64,000 bases of DNA, taken from the NCBI RefSeq assembly GCF_037975245.1, contig NC_092571.1, forward strand, positions 25,126,564 to 25,190,563, read 5' to 3'. The notes beneath the pieces are model-generated. The model had not been told where the DNA came from. It did not search any database and saw only the letters and a list, made by a program, of their open reading frames with translations. This DNA is from Apostichopus japonicus (Eukaryota; Echinodermata; Holothuroidea; Aspidochirotida; Stichopodidae). The translations under genes were made by a program, and so were the position numbers. The first letter of the stretch is position 1; each line of letters opens with the position of its first letter. Shown piece after piece: positions 52,601-59,536 of the stretch.

Positions 52601-52755
52601 ATTAAAGCCAAAATAGACAAACGCTAGGCCCTCCACTATAGTATAAGTCTATAGTACGATACTTGATAGGATACCTCAGCTCTCCTAAGTACGTCAACTG
52701 GTATGACTGTTTCCATCTCCTCGGCACCAGTGGCAAGTATCAATAAGGCAGACAT
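25506..52755 (-). CDS. PARK7: PARK7/DJ-1 protein deglycase-like, complete gene with six coding exons
   Basis: The coding exons, in transcript order on the minus strand, are 52755-52675, 50680-50579, 49607-49548, 47437-47368, 32304-32218 and 25666-25506. Every junction has AG acceptors and GT donors, and the joined frame is open for 186 codons; human DJ-1 has 189. Family hallmarks are visible: the N-terminal strand ending [13 protein letters not shown], the nucleophile-elbow motif [16 protein letters not shown], and the C-terminal [16 protein letters not shown]. By alignment with human DJ-1 the nucleophile is Cys103 (human Cys106), with Glu15 (Glu18) and His123 (His126). Human Cys46 is kept as Cys43, but human Cys53 is replaced by Lys50. 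Known family role: a cytosolic and mitochondrial redox-sensing, chaperone and glyoxalase/deglycase-type protein of the DJ-1/PfpI superfamily. An in-frame TGA lies just upstream of the chosen ATG, so the start is well fixed. Coding exons span about 27 kb because the introns are full of transposable elements. Confidence 0.96.
26074..26446. mobile_element. hAT/P-like MITE, cataggcgtagg family, copy 1
   Basis: Perfect 12-bp terminal inverted repeats (cataggcgtagg / cctacgcctatg) are flanked by perfect 8-bp direct repeats cctgtgat (26066-26073 and 26447-26454). The 373-bp element has no coding capacity. CA...TG ends plus an 8-bp duplication fit hAT, though P-like elements also make 8-bp duplications. 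It lies in PARK7 intron 5. Confidence 0.88.
27236..27450. mobile_element. Small palindromic MITE-like element
   Basis: The left arm (cgcttacctgtctccccaca) is the inverse of the right arm (tgtggggagacaggtaaggg). Outer tttac / gtaaa sequences extend the symmetry. The interior matches the reverse complement of about 30290-30418. No convincing target duplication was found, so superfamily and exact ends are uncertain. It lies in PARK7 intron 5. Confidence 0.6.
28515..28735. repeat. Direct repeat A, copy 1
   Basis: From aatgcttcc to cacacagaaa this segment matches 31109-31315, with visible substitutions and indels but long identical runs such as ctatgtggctacatggcgag. It is clearly more diverged than the B repeats next to it. 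Confidence 0.8.
28830..29430. repeat. Direct repeat B, copy 1
   Basis: From cataaaagtcaatggagg to atgcaatc this block is nearly identical to 30419-30928. I see only a G-run length change, one A indel and about one substitution (gctgcccag versus gctgtccag). Copy 1 also has an internal tandem duplication of about 79 bp (29267-29345 repeated to 29424). The near-identity implies a recent duplication. Confidence 0.9.
29431..30418. other. 988-bp segment between the two B repeats, unknown nature
   Basis: It starts with a TCCC/CT-rich run (29431-29470). Next comes a moderately GC-rich stretch with repeated cagcctgcc, ctgcctggc and ctggcgaa motifs (29490-29680), then a strongly A-rich plus strand with many aacg/acgaaat words (29690-30270). 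The right end (30290-30418) is homologous, inverted, to the palindromic element at 27236-27350. No protein or terminal repeat pair was recognised. It may be a transposon fragment or part of a larger rearranged element. Confidence 0.5.
30419..30928. repeat. Direct repeat B, copy 2
   Basis: Second copy of the 28830-29430 block, in the same orientation, separated from it by an unrelated 988-bp segment. It starts abruptly after a transposon-like end (gcgaagtaaat) and stops at atgcaatc, after which the two loci differ completely. Confidence 0.9.
31109..31315. repeat. Direct repeat A, copy 2
   Basis: Diverged second copy of 28515-28735 in the same orientation. The order along the chromosome is A, B, unknown insert, B', A', with all copies direct. 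Confidence 0.8.
31904..32155 (+). mobile_element. tRNA-derived SINE, family 1
   Basis: The 5' part resembles a tRNA gene: ttagctcagtggttaacgcc matches a pol III A box and gtcccgagtttgagtcact approximates a B box. A unique body follows (gacttcggtcagcttggggc, then ttcttcgcgagttcctgctt) and a tail of CATA repeats. It lies about 60 bp from PARK7 exon 5, in intron 5, opposite to the gene. A partial copy lies at 56879-57002. Confidence 0.75.
32218..32304 (-). CDS. PARK7: PARK7 coding exon 5
   Basis: This 87-bp exon encodes (A)[19 protein letters not shown] through KDVLVQS and includes His123, equivalent to human His126 beside the active site. The first codon is split across the 15-kb intron (G|CT gives Ala, where human has Gly). 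The donor is GTGAGT, and the last base opens a Gly codon that is completed in exon 6. Confidence 0.95.
32530..32838 (+). mobile_element. tRNA-derived SINE, family 2, copy 1
   Basis: A tRNA-like head (gattggctaaggcgtc ... ggattgctggttagactcc) is followed by the body tgcctctctccacccagg. The 3' module is aagcgctatataaa plus an ATT-repeat tail. It matches 33585-33842 in reverse. It lies in PARK7 intron 4, about 230 bp from exon 5. Confidence 0.75.
33585..33842 (-). mobile_element. tRNA-derived SINE, family 2, copy 2
   Basis: Reverse copy of 32530-32838. Read on the minus strand it has ccaaggattgctggttcga (a good B box), then aaatgggtacctttgaggta, gcagtatataactgctgccg, and ends with cgctttgagacc and gcgctatataaa before AT-rich sequence. 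It lacks the middle part of the head region. Confidence 0.75.
34028..34395 (+). mobile_element. tRNA-derived SINE, related family with the same 3' module
   Basis: It begins with tRNA-like sequence including a perfect B box, ggttcgagccc. It shares cattgcctctctacacccag with family 2, then has a different body (cccccaggggacacgtggct, aattgtgcacactttggtg). It ends ggcgctatataaatg plus an attggttgattg tail. Confidence 0.72.
36083..36397. mobile_element. hAT-like MITE with 8-bp target duplication ctattaag
   Basis: The left end caggtgcatagcca and the right end (reverse complement caggcacgtagcca) form imperfect inverted repeats. The perfect 8-bp direct repeat ctattaag flanks both sides (36075-36082 and 36398-36405). 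The element is 315 bp and has no coding capacity. Sub-terminal C/G-rich tracts (nine C) and the segment around gcgtagcgccaccatgagtt are shared with part of the element at 50123-50547. It lies in PARK7 intron 4. Confidence 0.85.
36440..36550. repeat. Short tandem repeat of about 40 bp, 2.5 copies
   Basis: ggggaccaatcactttcta recurs with ttatattgttgctat between copies; the third copy is partial. Confidence 0.8.
37680..38006 (+). mobile_element. TTAA-flanked MITE family, copy 3 (short)
   Basis: TTAA flanks both sides (37676-37679 and 38007-38010). At 327 bp it is shorter than its relatives because the segment between cactagt and attttctggga (the block with ctaattaccg and the gtagcaagc motif) is missing. 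It lies in PARK7 intron 4. Confidence 0.85.
38418..38480. repeat. Tandem ttttttgcttttg repeat
   Basis: Four to five copies of a 15-16-bp T-rich unit containing gctttt. Confidence 0.85.
39250..39674. mobile_element. Decayed relative of the 54.48-kb hAT-like MITE, inverted
   Basis: The reverse complement of the 54482-54875 element matches along most of this segment. Shared pieces include the tacagtcagaggg terminus, the ttgtcacattttgttggtg stretch, the gatctagggagtatctttac stretch and the final ctctgccactg. The left end is degenerate and no target duplication is visible, so it is an older copy with uncertain boundaries. It lies in PARK7 intron 4. Confidence 0.65.
40289..40646 (-). mobile_element. 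TTAA-flanked MITE family, copy 4 (reverse)
   Basis: Reverse orientation: it begins agggtgtgaagactcgccca and ends gtcttcaatgcct, with TTAA at 40285-40288 and 40647-40650. Full-length at 358 bp. It lies in PARK7 intron 4, in the same orientation as the gene. Confidence 0.86.
42499..42855 (+). mobile_element. TTAA-flanked MITE family, copy 5
   Basis: TTAA flanks both sides (42495-42498 and 42856-42859). The 357-bp copy begins aggcattgaagactcgcccc and ends gagtcttcacaccct, close to the apparent family consensus. It lies in PARK7 intron 4. Confidence 0.86.
43385..43828. repeat. (ACCAT)n/(ACATA)n-type pentanucleotide array
   Basis: More than 400 bp of interleaved accat, ataccat, aacat and cacat words, with larger segments duplicated (for example aacatcacataatatacc occurs several times). 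It lies in PARK7 intron 4. Confidence 0.9.
45844..46365. repeat. Two tandem units of about 263 bp
   Basis: Unit 1 (45844-46106) and unit 2 (46107-46365) share cagaaatctgacttaatact, ctaaaggtcatttacag, atgggcccttgtgtat and ggcata.ctaggctataaatc stretches with modest divergence. Confidence 0.88.
46431..46841. mobile_element. MITE with taaaggcctggtcacact terminal inverted repeats
   Basis: The left end taaaggcctggtcacact and the right end agtgtgaccgggccttta are near-perfect inverted repeats. Sub-terminal cgatattttatcggaata / tattccgataaaaaattgg segments extend the pairing. Flanking duplication is at most TA, so the superfamily is unclear. The interior contains several more ccgat/atcgg stretches in both orientations. 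It lies in PARK7 intron 4, about 530 bp from exon 4. Confidence 0.7.
47368..47437 (-). CDS. PARK7: PARK7 coding exon 4 (nucleophile cysteine)
   Basis: This exon encodes [20 protein letters not shown] followed by ICA, plus the first base of the next codon. It carries Cys103, the conserved nucleophile at the elbow. The exon starts in phase 0 and ends after the first base of a codon, at donor GTAAGC. Confidence 0.95.
47438..49547 (-). other. PARK7: PARK7 intron 3 (2.11 kb)
   Basis: It contains the 5'-truncated LINE 3' end at 48611-49120; otherwise AT-rich unique sequence. Confidence 0.93.
48611..49120 (+). pseudogene. LINE 3' end: terminal reverse-transcriptase protein fragment plus 3' tail
   Basis: An open stretch from 48611 to the TAA at 48787 encodes [20 protein letters not shown], then [20 protein letters not shown], then [18 protein letters not shown]. 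The HP...LPSGNR...R.KRF.NSF..SA...FN pattern is typical of the extreme C terminus of many invertebrate non-LTR retrotransposon polymerases. It is followed by about 330 bp of non-coding sequence ending in short ATCT/CATC repeats near 49120, as expected for a LINE 3' tail. No upstream RT domain is present, so this is a 5'-truncated copy, sitting in PARK7 intron 3 in the opposite orientation to the gene. Confidence 0.65.
49548..49607 (-). CDS. PARK7: PARK7 coding exon 3
   Basis: This exon encodes exactly 20 residues, [20 protein letters not shown], matching the PYDVV-PGG segment of DJ-1 family members that forms the strand and turn before the nucleophile helix. Both boundaries are phase 0; the donor is GTAAAT and the acceptor ends TAG. 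Confidence 0.95.
49608..50578 (-). other. PARK7: PARK7 intron 2 (0.97 kb)
   Basis: Nearly half of this intron is the 425-bp hAT-like MITE at 50123-50547; the rest is AT-rich with a G run at 50060. Confidence 0.93.
50123..50547. mobile_element. hAT-like MITE with 8-bp target duplication ctgttact, beside PARK7 exon 2
   Basis: Terminal inverted repeats are caggggcggcgat and (reverse complement of the right end) catgggcggcgat, with one mismatch. Perfect 8-bp direct repeats ctgttact flank it at 50115-50122 and 50548-50555. The 425-bp body carries a short TA run near 50224-50254 and two internal caggcgcgtag motifs (about 50172 and 50400) like the ends of the 36083 family, so it looks composite. 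It lies in PARK7 intron 2, with its exon-proximal target duplication 23 bp from the exon 2 donor junction. Confidence 0.87.
50579..50680 (-). CDS. PARK7: PARK7 coding exon 2
   Basis: This exon encodes 34 residues, starting [14 protein letters not shown] and ending LEDALKN. Both ends are phase 0, with acceptor TTTTCAG and donor GTAAGA. It contains Cys43 (human Cys46) and Lys50 at the position of human Cys53. A hAT-like MITE target duplication ends 23 bp beyond this exon's 3' splice junction. Confidence 0.95.
50681..52674 (-). other. PARK7: PARK7 intron 1 of the coding region (1.99 kb)
   Basis: AT-rich sequence with no recognised element. The donor is GTATCC (a weak match to the GTRAGT consensus) and the acceptor is TTTTCAG. 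Confidence 0.93.
52675..52755 (-). CDS. PARK7: PARK7 coding exon 1 (start codon)
   Basis: This exon encodes residues 1-27, beginning [16 protein letters not shown] and ending at RRAE. It aligns with human residues 4-30, so the protein is three residues shorter at its N terminus. It contains Glu15, equivalent to catalytic Glu18. It ends in phase 0 at GAG, followed by the donor GTATCC. An in-frame TGA lies 7 codons upstream of the ATG with no other in-frame ATG between, which fixes the initiation codon. Confidence 0.93.
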
Positions 52756-53989
52756 TATTACTTTTGTGTCCTTCAGAGACTTCTCGATGCTTAGAAATCC
52801 CCAAGATTGTTTCTAGAGTGAACGAAACAATTTTTTACACTATGCCTTGGCCTACTGTACCTGTCGAAAGTTCCAGTGAATGTTAAGCTTGCGAGTTTCC
52901 CAGGGTGGTCGTGATAGTTGTTCTCTGTTCCCAGGCCCAGGATTTTTGTATGGAACGCCGACAATAGCTCTTGCTGGGCGAAATAAGGGACGTGCATTGG
53001 CAATGTGTGTTGCATTATGTCATGATGTTAACGCACCCCATCATAAATGAGAAAAGGGAAAAAATCTCCCAAAAAACATATCAAACAGAGAAATACGTTC
53101 AAGTAAGCAAGAAAGTATGATTTTCTTTTACAGAAGGTCGTGTGGTCGTTATTATTATTAGTGTTATTATTAGCACAATTACATCAATGATGAAAGTTGT
53201 CGAAGAGGCATGTTACTCTTTACGATCGGTCCAGTACTTGCCGTAGCCAGTAAACTACGCAGTCATGATCTTCACTGGGGTTTGAACCTTAGACAAAAAG
53301 GTTGTCTTGCTCTTCAGGTAGGCCTACAGAGCACTTTTACGTTTATTATTTATTTGAAGGCGAGCCCACTGGTTCACTCATGCACTAAACAATATATACA
53401 ATAAGTTATAATTAATTAAAATAAAAAATATAGTTATTTTTTATAACTCCCAAATACTGTTCTTAAACCGTAATTTGCATGTTATTACTAAATACTTCTT
53501 ATCTAATTCGATTGTAATCTACCTTCAAAATATTGTTCCAGTCAATAATTAATCATTGAATGAATACTGGGCATAATTTTTACAGATATAGCCCTACTTA
53601 AATATTCGTATACGGGCATTAGTAAATTATTACAATTTATCATACAGTTAGTCGGCTCAAAATTAAATTGCTTTAGCCTCTATCTAAATGGTACTGGTAG
53701 GTGTACTCTTTGTCAGCTAAAAGTAGAATATTACATTTTCCCCAAAAAATGACAACATTTATCTAAATTGTTATGGCTCACGTAAACGTCATAAATAAGA
53801 TGTAACCTTTTCTTTAGAGAATTATGAAAATAGGCTGTAATATTAATAGTACCACCGATATTAATTATTGCATTACGGCTTTTCCATATTACATTTTTAT
53901 AAATATTTAATATATAGTCTATATAAGGAGACCATCTTGAGTTTTTGCATTAAGACCCAGACCAAATAATTTTCCTAAGGTCCAACGAT
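52756..53989. other. PARK7 5' flank; promoter and 5'UTR not resolved
   Basis: The region upstream of the PARK7 start should contain the 5'UTR or an intron to a non-coding first exon. A TTCACTCTAG on the minus strand about 60 bp above the ATG could be an acceptor for such an exon. I see no clear TATA box or CpG-rich block, and the sequence above 53400 becomes very AT-rich. Confidence 0.35.
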
Positions 53990-55230
53990 AATGGCTGTCA
54001 ATAAATTGTAGTTTATTTAGTTTGGGGTAAAATTTTCGGGCAATTTATGAAAAGGTGATGTATTGTTTCAATCAAACTTCTGCAAAATGTACACAGATGA
54101 GAATCAATCATTTGAATTTATATAATTTCTCATTAGTAAATAAAATGTTGTGCACTATTTTGTAGTCGATTTCAGCATCTTTATTACTCTTAGGCGTTTT
54201 AAAGACATTTTCCCAGCTAGTTTCAAAAGATAGATCTGGATAATTTTTCTTCCAATAGATTTCACCTTTAGGGGTATCATTTCTTGAAGTACGTAAAAGG
54301 TCAGATGCTTTTTCACAAGTTAATACAGCACCATCAATAGTTTCACAACCACATTGAAAATGAATAGCGTATTGTAAGTCGGATTGTGTAGATACCACCC
54401 TGTCGGATGAATAGATCTCTGTCAACTAGTTCTCAGGTAATACATTCATTACCATAGAAATAAGCGGTTTTACTAAGTGTTCAGTGGCGGAGCTAGTGGT
54501 ATTGGTCAGGGGGGCGAGAATGGTCTGCATGGCGCTTTCGACACTATCTAAGCGGAGCGCCACCACAGGTTGGCGCGGAGCGTACAGGAATGTTTTGAGT
54601 AAAGATACTCCCTAGATCACCGGAAATGACCCTTTCCGGGCCTTGCTAATTTGCAGATAAACGAAAAATAAATAGGTGTCATCGCCATTTTGTCAGAAAA
54701 TTACACCAACAAAATGTGACAAATGTCAATAGGTATTTGAGAGCGCAATAAAAAAGTCAATAATCGCGAATAAGTAAAAAGTGGTAAAAAGCTGAAAAGG
54801 GCGCCAGCAGTTCATTTGAGTCCGTCAGGGGGGGGGGCATCCGCCCCCTCTGACTGTATGGACACTCCGCCACTGTAAGTGTTATGCATTCATGAACGGC
54901 TTCTGATGGCAGTTGTGTTGGGATGACCTCATATATAAGGTCACCAATAATAATTATACCTCCATCAATAACAATACTGTTAAAAGGAGTTTCACCGTTC
55001 TTATCGCGTAAGAGAGGATTATGGGACATTGGTTGCATAAGCATCTGCTTTCTTGTGATAGGTTCTACAAAATAGCCCTGTGTAATATTTTACCATGCGA
55101 GTAGCGTTTCTCTGGCAAAAGGTTGCATATAGTATGTAAAGATTAAGTCTGAGCATCCACTTAATAATACCAAATCGAGGCTTCATATTTTCGTACTTAT
55201 TAAGAAAATATAACATTATTGTCTTCAATT
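53990..55230 (-). pseudogene. LINE ORF2 C-terminal remnant, broken and interrupted by a MITE
   Basis: Discontinuous minus-strand reading frames together resemble the C-terminal part of L1-type non-LTR retrotransposon ORF2 proteins. In order: a stretch around 55228-55020 (FGIIKWMLRLNLYILYATFC), then NPLLRDKNGETPFNSIVIDG (about 55020-54890), then DYKIVHNILFTNEKLYKFK (ending 54108). After a stop comes CTFC followed by ETIHHLFINC, the cysteine/histidine motif typical of the end of such proteins. Frameshifts and stops show it is dead. A 394-bp MITE (54482-54875) sits inside it with an 8-bp target duplication. No endonuclease or reverse-transcriptase core is visible, so the copy is 5'-truncated. 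Confidence 0.75.
54482..54875. mobile_element. hAT-like MITE with perfect TIRs and 8-bp target duplication
   Basis: The ends are perfect 11-bp inverted repeats, cagtggcggag and ctccgccactg. The flanks are identical 8-bp direct repeats, taagtgtt, at 54474-54481 and 54876-54883. An 8-bp duplication with CAG...CTG termini fits the hAT superfamily. The 394-bp element has no transposase. It interrupts the LINE remnant, so it inserted later. A diverged relative lies at about 39250-39674 in the opposite orientation. Confidence 0.88.
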
Positions 55231-55489
55231 TACATTTACACTTCTATCTAACAGTTGCTAATTAATTTAACATTTTCACTAAAATATTTCCCTGGAGTAC
55301 AACATGTTTGATCATCAAATATTAAGTACTTATTACGTTATTAATTCTATTTGCAGGGGCTTTACTAATCATATTATAGTCTGTATTAAGATAACACCTA
55401 CTTTAAGGGAATCACACAATTCCATACATTTTAAACATTTGTTTAACAAAGTTATGAAAAAGATCAATAAAATCCCACAAAAAAATACT

Positions 55490-56010
55490 ATTATTACGTA
55501 ACAATTTTCTTAGTTAGCGACCTAAGAACTCGATGTATCTTGCTAATCTATTGTGTGATAGTTCAATGTTCACCCTGACCATTGTTACTAACGAAGTTTC
55601 TCTATTAGCTAAGACACGCATTATTGTTGAAACGTTTAACTGGCCAATCTTACATAAGGATATACGCCATTAGCGATCGGTTTGGTGGCGGCGCCCTTTC
55701 TGCAGCACAAATCTATAGTATGATGGCTTAAAGACGGACCTCTGACAATTATTACGTAACAATTTTCTTTATTAGCGACCTAAGACTCGAGGTATCTTGC
55801 TAATCTTCTGTGTCATGGTTCAAAGTTCACCCTGACCATTGTCACTAACGATTTTCTCTATAAGCTAACGACATGCACAATGGCAACATTACGAATCTAT
55901 TTTTGATACGTTTGTCTGGCCACTCTTACATAAAGGTATATCCGCTATTAGCGACCGGCTAGGAGGCGGCGCTCTTTTTACAACACAAATCTATTATATG
56001 ATGGTTCGAA
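55490..56010. repeat. Two tandem units of about 258 bp
   Basis: The units start at attattacgtaacaatttt (55490 and 55749). Both contain gttcaccctgaccattgt, cttacataa.g.tata, ggcggcgc and acacaaatctat.tatgatgg. A third fragment (ctacaacataaatctattgt) appears near 56346. Divergence is moderate. Confidence 0.85.
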
Positions 56011-56878
56011 TGGATAGATGGTTCGCCACATCTACATAAAGGCATTAGCTATAGCCTCTACCACATCACACCATCGCTACAGCTCAGGCGTATTGTTTGA
56101 TGTTTTGAAGAGCACGTTTGATAAATATTACATATTGGATCAAAGAAAGACTCCACATTAATTGGAAAAAAAACCTTATATGAACAAACAACAGCTTCAA
56201 ACCCAATTTTTGACACTGTTAAATTAAATCTCATTTCAAATTATGTTACTGCTATTAGCCCTATCTTACCATTACTCGTTCATTATTAGTTTGTAACCTA
56301 AATATGACAGTATATTGATTTTCGAATCATGTCGTTTTTGCACTGCTACAACATAAATCTATTGTATGATGGCTCGAAAAGTTACAGATACCTTAGGTTT
56401 GTGTGGATTTGTAGAAACAGAGCAGGCTTCGTGGTAGAACATTTGACATTGTAAACATTTTAGGAGATTCTATTTAGGTGATCACCTACTACAGATAGCT
56501 CAAAACAATCTAACATACTAAAAAGCTAACAGCTCATTTTCAAGAGCCCATTAAAAATATGCTATTTAAATTACGTTCAAGAGGAATGGCCGAAGTTCTA
56601 CTCGACCATTCTTTTCCCCTAACGATACATGTTGGTTCTTACTTAATTTGCATAATTACATGGCATCATTGAAAGGGTGAAGTAGAAGTTATAGATAAAT
56701 GTTGCACTTGGGTTTCTTTAGAAGGACATAATGTAGGCTTATGTAGGGGAATAAGACATGGAATGATAACAAGGCGGCCCTTTAAATTACTTCACTATGT
56801 TGAATTATTGTCGAAGCTGTATTATACTGATACACACACGAAGACTACAATGACAGTGCGTATTTGGTATTGAGGTAT

Positions 56879-57002
56879 GTATTTTAGATCCTCCTGTGGG
56901 CAGGAACTCGCGAAGAAGCCTCATTGGCTTATATCAAAGCCGCAAGCTGGCCGAAGTCAGTCTCGTAGATTCATATTTCACGTCCATGATTATGAATTGT
57001 TA
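56879..57002 (-). mobile_element. SINE family 1, 3' fragment
   Basis: The reverse complement matches the body of the SINE at 31904-32155 (gatcctcctg, aactcgcgaagaagcc, ctggccgaagtcagtctcgt, tccatgattatgaattgt). The tRNA-like 5' part is missing. Confidence 0.7.
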
Positions 57003-57427
57003 TGACCCCCATCACTAAAGAAATGCCCACAAAACAATACGACGAGAGAAAGGAAACGGCACAACAACTTTGACGGAGAATAAGGAGGTTTTTACTGTGT
57101 TAGTGCATGTTTGACCTAGAATGACAGAGCGGAATAAACCAAAATTCTCCAAAAGATTCTTTGAAAATTTGTTAGATGCGCGTTATACGCGTGCTGACAT
57201 TAGTTTGCTTTGATGGAAGTTTTACATGTTTGCAGCTTGTCATGTCACTTGGAAATTGATGTGAACAATATTTCTAAGTTTAAATGACTGAATTTCATTT
57301 GGGAGTCTTGCAATGAAGAGTGGGTTTATAGGGAACTGGAACATAGTTGTATTTGACAAGATCGATGTGACCTTTTGATATTTGTTTTTGGTAAAGTGCA
57401 TTGAAGGGCATAAGATATAGATTCCCC

Positions 57428-57789
57428 AAGGGCGTATATAGAACCGGGGGGCTGGGGGGCGCCAGCCCCCCAGTGAAAAATATGGGGGGCGTAAGTATCA
57501 TTCCGCCCCCCGCTTCGCAAGTCAGAAAACCCCTTTTTCATTTCTCAATAAATGATAACAACATTCGTCATTTTACTCAGAACATTTTGGCAGAAAAAAA
57601 TCTCATTTGGAGCACCAAATTGCATCTAAGGCCAGGTGAAAATGCAAAATTATTTACAATATGGAGTGGGTGTTGAAGTGTGCTATATTGCACCAAATTG
57701 CATCTGAGGCCACCTGTAAATGCAAAAAATTTCCAAAGGGGAGGGGGACACCCCCTCCCCTTAGACCCCTCCCCCAGGCCAGCCATCTG
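57428..57789. mobile_element. Probable hAT-like non-autonomous element with 8-bp flanking repeat
   Basis: Direct repeats gattcccc occur at 57420-57427 and 57790-57797. The interior starts aagggcgtatatag and ends ggccagccatctg. The termini are only weakly inverted, but the C/G-rich sub-terminal tracts resemble the other hAT-like MITEs here. Two internal ttgcatct.aggcca repeats (about 57620 and 57698) occur. A partial inverted copy lies at 58170-58295. No coding capacity. Confidence 0.55.
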
Positions 57790-58090
57790 GATTCCCCAAT
57801 TAGTGGTTCTGTCAAACCGTTTTTTTTAATTTATTCTCCGTGACCAGCAAAGGCACAGAATCTTATTTATTAACGTAGAACGAATAAACAAAAATAAAGG
57901 TAAAGTGAAAGAAACAAATGAAAACCGAACCGTGTATTTATAACAATAGTTATGAAAGGACATAAGCTAAAACAAGAATGACCACTGTGGACTTATTCAA
58001 ATGGAGAGTTTGCTTGAAGAATTTTGAACTTGTTTGATTATGTTTGATGCACATAAACTGCGAGGATCTAAGGCTAAAAGCCTATGAATT

Positions 58091-58091
<1 letters not shown>

Positions 58092-58169
<78 letters not shown>
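58092..58169. repeat. (TA)n microsatellite
   Basis: Uninterrupted TA dinucleotide run of nearly 80 bp, lying between the two inverted copies of the 57.4-kb element. Confidence 0.97.
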
Positions 58170-58173
<4 letters not shown>

Positions 58174-58295
58174 TAGACCCCTCCCCCTGGCCTGGGGGAG
58201 GGGTCTAAGGTGAGGGGGTGTCCCCCTCCCCTTTGGACAATTTTTGCATTAACAGGTGGCATTTAAAGGGGGCCTCAGATGCAATTTGGTGTGAG
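58170..58295. repeat. Inverted partial copy of the 57.4-kb element, with a perfect hairpin
   Basis: The sequence after the (TA)n run is a reverse-complement match to 57690-57785 (gtccccctccccttt, tttttgcatt, caggtggca, cctcagatgcaatttggtg). It begins with a perfect hairpin at 58170-58207, whose arms cttagacccctccccc / gggggaggggtctaag surround a 6-nt loop. With the upstream element it makes a large inverted repeat with (TA)n in the middle. Confidence 0.6.
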
Positions 58296-58310
58296 CCCCA
58301 ATAAAGGAAT

Positions 58311-59460
58311 GAATCTGTTGTCGCTAGAGTAGAGGGCGGCATTGCTTTTATTTTTAAATCGGGGAATACGGGGAGAATACGGGGGAATACGGGGAGACAA
58401 GATTAGCTGAGAGAATACCTTTAAATAATAAACTAGCCTTCTTCTCTGTGGTATTCAGTCGTGTATTTTATCAACTTGCAAAAAGACAATGTGATATCGT
58501 GAATATATGTCTATCACTATATGTGTTCAGTGCGAAATCTTCTAAAGCATCGCCTACTATGACGCGACAATTTCTATATAACGACAGACGGTGCAGGCTC
58601 TTTCAGAACTATTGGGCGGTTTGGAATTTTGTCGCTGCTGAAGCATTTGCTTTCTTTTGTTTTCGCCAAACCTTCAAATCTTGTGAACGTCATGATCCCA
58701 TTGATATTTTGAATAACAACTCTGTGAGCTCAAACCAGCCGTTGTGCGAAACGGTGTTTCCTTAACAGCAAACAAGTGCATGCATTCACTGGTTTTCATT
58801 GTATTGACAGTCAGTTTGTATTAAATACAGCAGCTATTTCAAATAACTATGGGCTAAAAGATTAATGAAACCAATGGCTAGAACAGAACGATTATTTCTG
58901 GGCTTCTGTGGATTATCATTACATAGTAGAATCGATGTTGGTATTCAACAGTATCATCCTTTTGAGAAAGAGGGTTGGGAGGGGGGGGGGGGGTTCAAGG
59001 AAAGAATGTTGGCCTTCACAAGCTAGAAGAAAGAGTCGGCTTGTGTTTCATGAATGTGATTATCGGAAATGGGATAAAATCGAGCAGAAATTTGTCACCT
59101 ATACAAGCGCTTTATTGCAGGATGGAAAATTGCAGTTCAAAGAGACAATGGTTCTTCTGTATCTATGTTTTGACCCACGTGCTTCTCTTCTTTGCCATAG
59201 CCACATATGTATGTATGTTTTCCAAAGACATACATGATGATTTACTAAGAACGACTTTATTAGCAAGGTTTGCTTTAAACTGAAGAACAAAAACAAACAA
59301 AAATTAATATCACATTTTGAAACCAAAATTTTGCGGTAAACCGCTTTCTCTACTCAAAACTAGTAGCTTGTAAATGTCATCATGAGGATGATCTACTTTT
59401 TAACCATATCGGAATGTTTTGTAATCAGTTACAGTCGGTAAGCATGGCGAGAAAACACTT

Positions 59461-59536
<76 letters not shown>

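Noticed and set aside
52791-53015. A 74-codon minus-strand frame just upstream of the PARK7 start
   Set aside because: It ends in a stop before the PARK7 ATG and has no homology I recognise. At most it is an upstream reading frame in the 5' leader.
57295-57843. Gly/Pro-rich frames around 57.3-57.8 kb
   Set aside because: They translate the C/G-rich ends of a non-autonomous transposon.
58448-58765. A 105-codon plus-strand frame
   Set aside because: No recognisable family, no splice support and no upstream promoter signal. The length is plausible by chance in 64 kb.
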